This document shows, piece by piece, positions 7,660 to 10,675 of a stretch of 10,675 bases of DNA. Position 1 is the stretch's first letter. Every line of letters begins with the position of its first letter. Source of the DNA: SM23-32 sp964434535 (GTDB lineage: Bacteria; Planctomycetota; Brocadiia; SM23-32); NCBI GenBank assembly GCA_964434535.1, contig CAYSWA010000058.1, positions 1 to 10,675 on the forward strand, read 5' to 3'. A program made the position numbers and the translations under genes. The notes beneath the pieces are model-generated. The model worked only from the letters and a program-made list of their open reading frames with translations, made no database searches and had not been told where the DNA came from.

Positions 7660-9615
7660 GTGACTTCAGAGCAGACCAGCCCGGAGCCCGCCTCGCCGCC
7701 GGAGCCTGAAAAGGCCCCCGAGCCGCCCCCCGGCCGTCGCCGCCGCTGGCTCGGCCGCCTGGCCGCGCTCGCCTTCGGCCTGCTGCTGCTCTGCCTGGCA
7801 GAGCTGATCCTCGCCGCCGCCGGCTACGGGGGGCCGCGCCGGCTCTTCCTGCGCGTGCCCGAGGGCGGCGGGGCCGAGAGCTACGTGACCAACTACCGCG
7901 CCTTCCGCGCCACCTTCGCCAGCAACCCCGTGATCCGCGCGCTGGACAAGTATCCCGCCCCGCCGGCCCAGCGGTTCCCCGCCGCGAAGCCGCAGGGCGT
8001 CTACCGCGTCGCCGTGATGGGCGGCTCGGCCGCGATGGGCTATCCCCACCGGCTGAACGGATCGTTCCCGCGCCTCCTCGAGGAGGTGCTCAACGTCGTC
8101 TGCGCGGGCGCGCGCTTCGAGGTGGTCAACGTCGGCGTGCCGGCCGTCAACTCCTACTCCGTGCTGGAGCGCTGCGGCGAGGTGCTCGGCTACGAGGCGG
8201 ACATGCTCGTCGTCTACAGCGGGCACAACGAGTTCTACGGCGCCTACGGGCCGGCCTCGGCGATACCGCTCAGCAGCCGCCGCCCGGTGGCGCTGGCGCA
8301 GATGTGGCTGCGCAGCCGGCGCCTGAGCCTGCTCGTGGCCGACGCCCTGGCCCGGCTCCAGCAGGCCCCCGACCCGGAGGAGGAGGAGACGCACCTGGTC
8401 CGGATCATGCCCCGGCGCACCGACGTGCGCTTCGGCGACGCGACCTACGAGCGCACGCGCGCGAACTATCGGGCGAACCTCTCGGCCGTCGCCGCCCAGG
8501 CCCGCCGGCGCGGCGCACCCGTGGTGCTCTGCACGCCGGGGGCGAACCTGCGCGACTTCCCCCCGCTCGGCTCGCTCCACGCCCCGGACTTCACCGCCGA
8601 GAAGGAACGGGACTGGCGCCGGCTCATGGAGGAGGCCCGTGAGCTGGAGGGAGCCGGTCAGACCCAGGAGGCCCTGGAGCGCCTGCGGGCCGCCGCCGCG
8701 CTCTCGCCCGGCCACGCCGAGACGCGCTACCGCCTGGCCCGCCTGCTGGAGGCCGCCGGGAAGCCCGACGAGGCCGCCGCGCACTACGGAGCGGCCCGCG
8801 ACCTGGACACGGTGCGCTGGCGCATCGGCAGCGACTTCAACACGGCCGTGCGCGGGCTGGCCGCCGAGCTCGGCGGCGGGGACGTGATCCTGGCCGACGT
8901 GGCCGCCCACCTGGAGCGGGAGGCCGGCGGCCCGCCCGGCGCCGGGCTCTTCCTGGAGCACGTCCATCCGTCCCTGGACGGAAACCTGGCCATCGCCGAG
9001 GCCATCGCGCGCGCCATCGGGGCGTCCCCGGCCGGACGGCAGCTCGGCCGTTGGGACTGGGAGCGCCACCTATCGCTGAAGGGCTACGCCGAGCGGATCG
9101 GGATCGATGAGCTGGACCTGATCATCGCCCTCCAGACCGCCGCCGCGCTGCACCGCACCGTCACGCCCGAGGGCGGGCCGGCCGGCCGCCTGTACGCGGA
9201 CCTGCTGACGCGCGTGGCGCAGCTTCAGGCCGGGCTCGACGAGCCCCAGCGCGAGGCGTGGGAGCAGGCGGCCTCCCGGGGCGCGCTGACCAGGCCGGAC
9301 GGCTACGACCTGCTGCGCCTGATGCTCGCGGCGCACTACGCCGAACGCGGCGAGTTTGAAGCCGCCCTCCGCGAGGTCGAGAAGGCCAGGCGCTACGGCT
9401 ACTGGCAGCTCGAGAACCCCCGCTACGCGGCCCTGTTCGTGATGGAGGCTTCGCTGCGCCTGGAGGCCGGCGAGCCCGAGGCGGCCGCCGAGGCCGCCCG
9501 CAAGGCGCTGGCGCTCGACCCCGGCCGCCCCGGCGCCCTGGAGCGGCTGCAAGAGGCCCGCCGGGCGACGGCCAGCCCCGGCGGCATGACGGATGAGGCG
9601 CGGAAAGAGCCTTGA
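7660..9615 (+). CDS. Membrane-anchored SGNH/GDSL hydrolase with TPR repeats
   Basis: A 651-residue protein. A Pro/Glu-rich N-terminus and RRRR precede one transmembrane anchor (about 31-54), which should place the rest outside the cytoplasm. The SGNH blocks are recognisable: GGSAAMG with the likely Ser nucleophile S123, NVGVPAVNS (157-165), YSGHNEFYGAYG (186-197, Asn190), CTPGANLRDFPP (291-302) and FLEHVHPSLDGN (431-442) with the likely catalytic His436. Two TPR-like units (about 325-385) are inserted between the third and last blocks, and further TPR-like helices occupy about 545-635. Family members hydrolyse or transfer ester groups; this TPR-containing subgroup has no known substrate. The block usually written DxxH reads EHVH here. 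The GTG at 7660 is preferred because upstream in-frame codons (ATG at 7600) do not look coding. A clear ribosome binding site is missing. It is divergent from the carbamoyltransferase operon, suggesting a shared role. Architecture is clear; function is inferred. Confidence 0.92.
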   Translation: MTSEQTSPEPASPPEPEKAPEPPPGRRRRWLGRLAALAFGLLLLCLAELILAAAGYGGPRRLFLRVPEGGGAESYVTNYRAFRATFASNPVIRALDKYPAPPAQRFPAAKPQGVYRVAVMGGSAAMGYPHRLNGSFPRLLEEVLNVVCAGARFEVVNVGVPAVNSYSVLERCGEVLGYEADMLVVYSGHNEFYGAYGPASAIPLSSRRPVALAQMWLRSRRLSLLVADALARLQQAPDPEEEETHLVRIMPRRTDVRFGDATYERTRANYRANLSAVAAQARRRGAPVVLCTPGANLRDFPPLGSLHAPDFTAEKERDWRRLMEEARELEGAGQTQEALERLRAAAALSPGHAETRYRLARLLEAAGKPDEAAAHYGAARDLDTVRWRIGSDFNTAVRGLAAELGGGDVILADVAAHLEREAGGPPGAGLFLEHVHPSLDGNLAIAEAIARAIGASPAGRQLGRWDWERHLSLKGYAERIGIDELDLIIALQTAAALHRTVTPEGGPAGRLYADLLTRVAQLQAGLDEPQREAWEQAASRGALTRPDGYDLLRLMLAAHYAERGEFEAALREVEKARRYGYWQLENPRYAALFVMEASLRLEAGEPEAAAEAARKALALDPGRPGALERLQEARRATASPGGMTDEARKEP

Positions 9616-9640
9616 CGCGGCCCTGACCGCTCTGTAGTAT
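9612..9640 (+). promoter_or_regulatory. Putative sigma70 promoter of the lipoprotein gene
   Basis: TTGACG (9612-9617, five of six) is followed by exactly 17 bases and TAGTAT (9635-9640, four of six). The -35 box overlaps the TGA stop codon (9613-9615) of the upstream SGNH gene. Transcription would start near 9647, giving a leader of about 53 nt before the ATG at 9700. The lipoprotein can therefore be transcribed apart from the SGNH gene. Confidence 0.55.
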
Positions 9641-9699
9641 CGCTGTGTGCCTTGAGTGCGAGCCGGGAACTCGAAACGCAGTGGACGGAGGGAGCTACC

Positions 9700-10410
9700 A
9701 TGCGGCGGAACGGGCGTTGGCGGACGGCTCTTGTCCTCGTGGTCCTGAGCGGTCTGGCGCTGAGCGCCACCGGCTGCGGCTACCTGAAGAACGTGCGTGA
9801 CGACCTGATGGACTGCGGCACGCTGGCCGTCGGCATCGTGCCGCCCGTCGTGCCGACCGAGACCGGCACGAAGGCCGTCGGCTTCCTGCCGCCGGCCATA
9901 GGCGTCTACGCCCAGGCGACCGACCTGTTCCACCTGGGGGCGATCTACAAGGCCACCGGCGACCTGGAGTGGGACCGCCGGGGGGTCGGCCTCACCGTCG
10001 ACCAGCGCGCCAAGATCGGCCTCGGCCCCGCCCACTGGGTGTGGATCGAGCAGGACCCGATCGCCGTCAACGCCTACAAGCGGCGCGGCAACCAGATGGA
10101 CGGCTGGCGGCAGCACATGAACGAGCTGCGCGATCCGATCCTGGGCAGCCCGGCCAAGACGATGATCTTCGAGCCGACGCTGGACGAGACCACCGGCTGG
10201 GAGTCGCTGCGCTACCTGCCGCTGGGCTGGCAGGACTGGGAGTTCTTCTCGCTGGAGGTGGCCGTGCCCGAGCCGTTCATCCTGCACAGCGGGCTCTACC
10301 TGCGGGCGGGCTTCGACCCTTCGCAGGTCTTCGACCTGGTGCTCGGGCTCTTCACCATCGACCTCTACGACGACGCGGCCTACACGCTGGGCGGGGCGCT
10401 GCAGCACTGA
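9700..10410 (+). CDS. Predicted lipoprotein of unknown function
   Basis: A 236-residue protein with a lipoprotein signal peptide: basic MRRNGRWR, a hydrophobic core (residues 9-22) and the lipobox-like SATGC with Cys26 as the predicted lipidated residue. The mature protein has a GCGYLKNVRDDLMD start, a Gly/Pro/Val-rich part (about 40-68), VYAQATDLFHLGAIY (69-83), and a tryptophan- and acid-rich second half (WVWIEQDP, GWQDWEFF, YDDAAYTLGG). The DLMD...VYAQATDLFHLG arrangement recalls small lipoproteins of unknown function seen in uncultured bacteria; I cannot name a family. Location is probably the periplasmic face of the inner or outer membrane. The ATG at 9700 is supported by GGAGGGAG at 9687-9694, five bases upstream, and gives a proper signal peptide; an upstream in-frame ATG is not available. 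It has its own promoter (9612-9640) and terminator (10436-10470), so it is probably a separate transcription unit. Confidence 0.87.
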   Translation: MRRNGRWRTALVLVVLSGLALSATGCGYLKNVRDDLMDCGTLAVGIVPPVVPTETGTKAVGFLPPAIGVYAQATDLFHLGAIYKATGDLEWDRRGVGLTVDQRAKIGLGPAHWVWIEQDPIAVNAYKRRGNQMDGWRQHMNELRDPILGSPAKTMIFEPTLDETTGWESLRYLPLGWQDWEFFSLEVAVPEPFILHSGLYLRAGFDPSQVFDLVLGLFTIDLYDDAAYTLGGALQH

Positions 10411-10435
10411 GGACGCGCTGAGGGATGAAGGACCA

Positions 10436-10470
10436 GGGGGCGGCCGGCTGCCGGCCGCCCCCCTTCTTTG
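10436..10470 (+). terminator. Intrinsic terminator after the lipoprotein gene
   Basis: GGGGGCGGCCGGC (10436-10448) pairs with GCCGGCCGCCCCC (10450-10462); in practice a stem of 10-11 GC pairs with a short loop. TTCTTTG follows immediately. It starts 25 bases after the lipoprotein stop. The stem is symmetrical and could also slow transcription from the convergent gene at the right edge, although the T-rich side favours the plus strand. Confidence 0.85.
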
Positions 10471-10529
10471 TGGCGTCGCCCGGATCGGCCCGGACGCGAC
10501 GGCCACCGGCCCCGAGGGCCCTCTGGCCC

Positions 10530-10548
10530 GGAGGGAGCGCGTCCCTCC
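10530..10548 (-). terminator. Hairpin in the convergent 3' region, possible minus-strand terminator
   Basis: GGAGGGA (10530-10536) and TCCCTCC (10542-10548) form a perfect 7-bp stem with a 5-base loop, 37 bases past the stop of the minus-strand gene at the right edge. A 10-bp palindrome GAGGGCCCTC (10514-10523) lies next to it. A further inverted pair, GAGTAG (10569-10574) and CTACTC (10585-10590), overlaps that gene's stop codon. No T-run follows on the minus strand, so which of these, if any, terminates transcription is unclear. Confidence 0.35.
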
Positions 10549-10584
10549 AGGCGCACGGCGCCGCAGAGGAGTAGAGGGCCGGGC

Positions 10585-10675
10585 CTACTCGCCCTCCTGG
10601 GGAGCCTTGCGGGGCTCGGCGGCCGGCTCGGGCGCGGCCGGCTGCTCCGCCTGCTCGGGGGCGGCTTCCTCTTGC
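10585..10675 (-). CDS. C-terminal tail of an unidentified protein (partial)
   Basis: The minus strand carries 30 codons ending in TAG (10587-10585). The tail is rich in Ala, Pro and Glu (EEAAPEQAEQPAAPEPAAEP, then RKAPQEGE), and nearly every codon ends in G or C, as in the other genes. Such disordered acidic tails are common on ribosomal proteins, translocation factors and envelope proteins of GC-rich bacteria, so the product cannot be named. The rest of the gene lies beyond the right edge. It converges with the lipoprotein gene. Confidence 0.7.
   Translation of the reverse strand, partial: QEEAAPEQAEQPAAPEPAAEPRKAPQEGE

Noticed and set aside
7463..7663. 66-codon plus-strand frame overlapping the SGNH start by GTGA
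   Set aside because: The overlap looks like a coupled upstream gene, but the product is Arg-rich noise and the frame crosses the divergent promoter.
7666..9069. 467-codon minus-strand frame opposite the SGNH gene
   Set aside because: No domain is visible, and the composition is typical of antisense translation in GC-rich DNA.
9070..10506. 478-codon minus-strand frame opposite the SGNH end and the lipoprotein
   Set aside because: It runs across two plus-strand genes and a strong terminator, with shadow-type composition.

Overview
The window is about 10.7 kb of very GC-rich bacterial DNA with strong G/C preference at third codon positions. An uncultured Gram-negative is likely: there is a lipoprotein signal peptide, a lysophospholipid-recycling enzyme and a membrane-anchored SGNH hydrolase. 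The family mix (ASKHA carbamoyltransferase with SxtJ-like and DUF5989 proteins, and a TPR/SGNH hydrolase) would suit Planctomycetota or a similar deep-branching phylum. That placement is an inference; no marker gene is present.

Layout from left to right. (1) A minus-strand FabG-type ketoreductase runs off the left edge and has its own sigma70-like promoter. (2) A gene-poor stretch of about 940 bases (605-1541) holds two doubtful small reading frames, a pair of GC-rich hairpins, an imperfect dyad and a copy of a REP-like intergenic repeat. (3) A tight minus-strand operon reads 7499 to 1542: an SxtJ-like membrane protein, an O-carbamoyltransferase, a 54-residue DUF5989 (SxtK-like) membrane protein, and a 1141-residue fusion of an LplT-type MFS transporter, a PlsC-type acyltransferase and an acyl-ACP synthetase (Aas). 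Gaps within the operon are 2, 13 and 45 nt. (4) Divergent from it on the plus strand is a 651-residue membrane-anchored SGNH/GDSL hydrolase with TPR units. (5) A plus-strand lipoprotein follows with its own promoter and a strong intrinsic terminator. (6) The Ala/Pro/Glu-rich C-terminal tail of a convergent minus-strand gene enters from the right edge.

How the genes may work together. The carbamoyltransferase, SxtJ-like and DUF5989 proteins form a recurrent trio, best known as SxtI/SxtJ/SxtK from saxitoxin clusters but also present outside them. Here the trio shares an operon with a lipid flippase/acyltransferase/acyl-activating fusion and lies back to back with an extracytoplasmic SGNH esterase or acyltransferase. 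A membrane-associated system that carbamoylates, and perhaps acylates or deacylates, an envelope lipid or glycan is a reasonable but unproven hypothesis. The fabG at the left edge resembles the ketoreductases of aryl-polyene and flexirubin-type clusters, which would fit a specialised-lipid neighbourhood if more FAS/PKS genes lie beyond the left edge.
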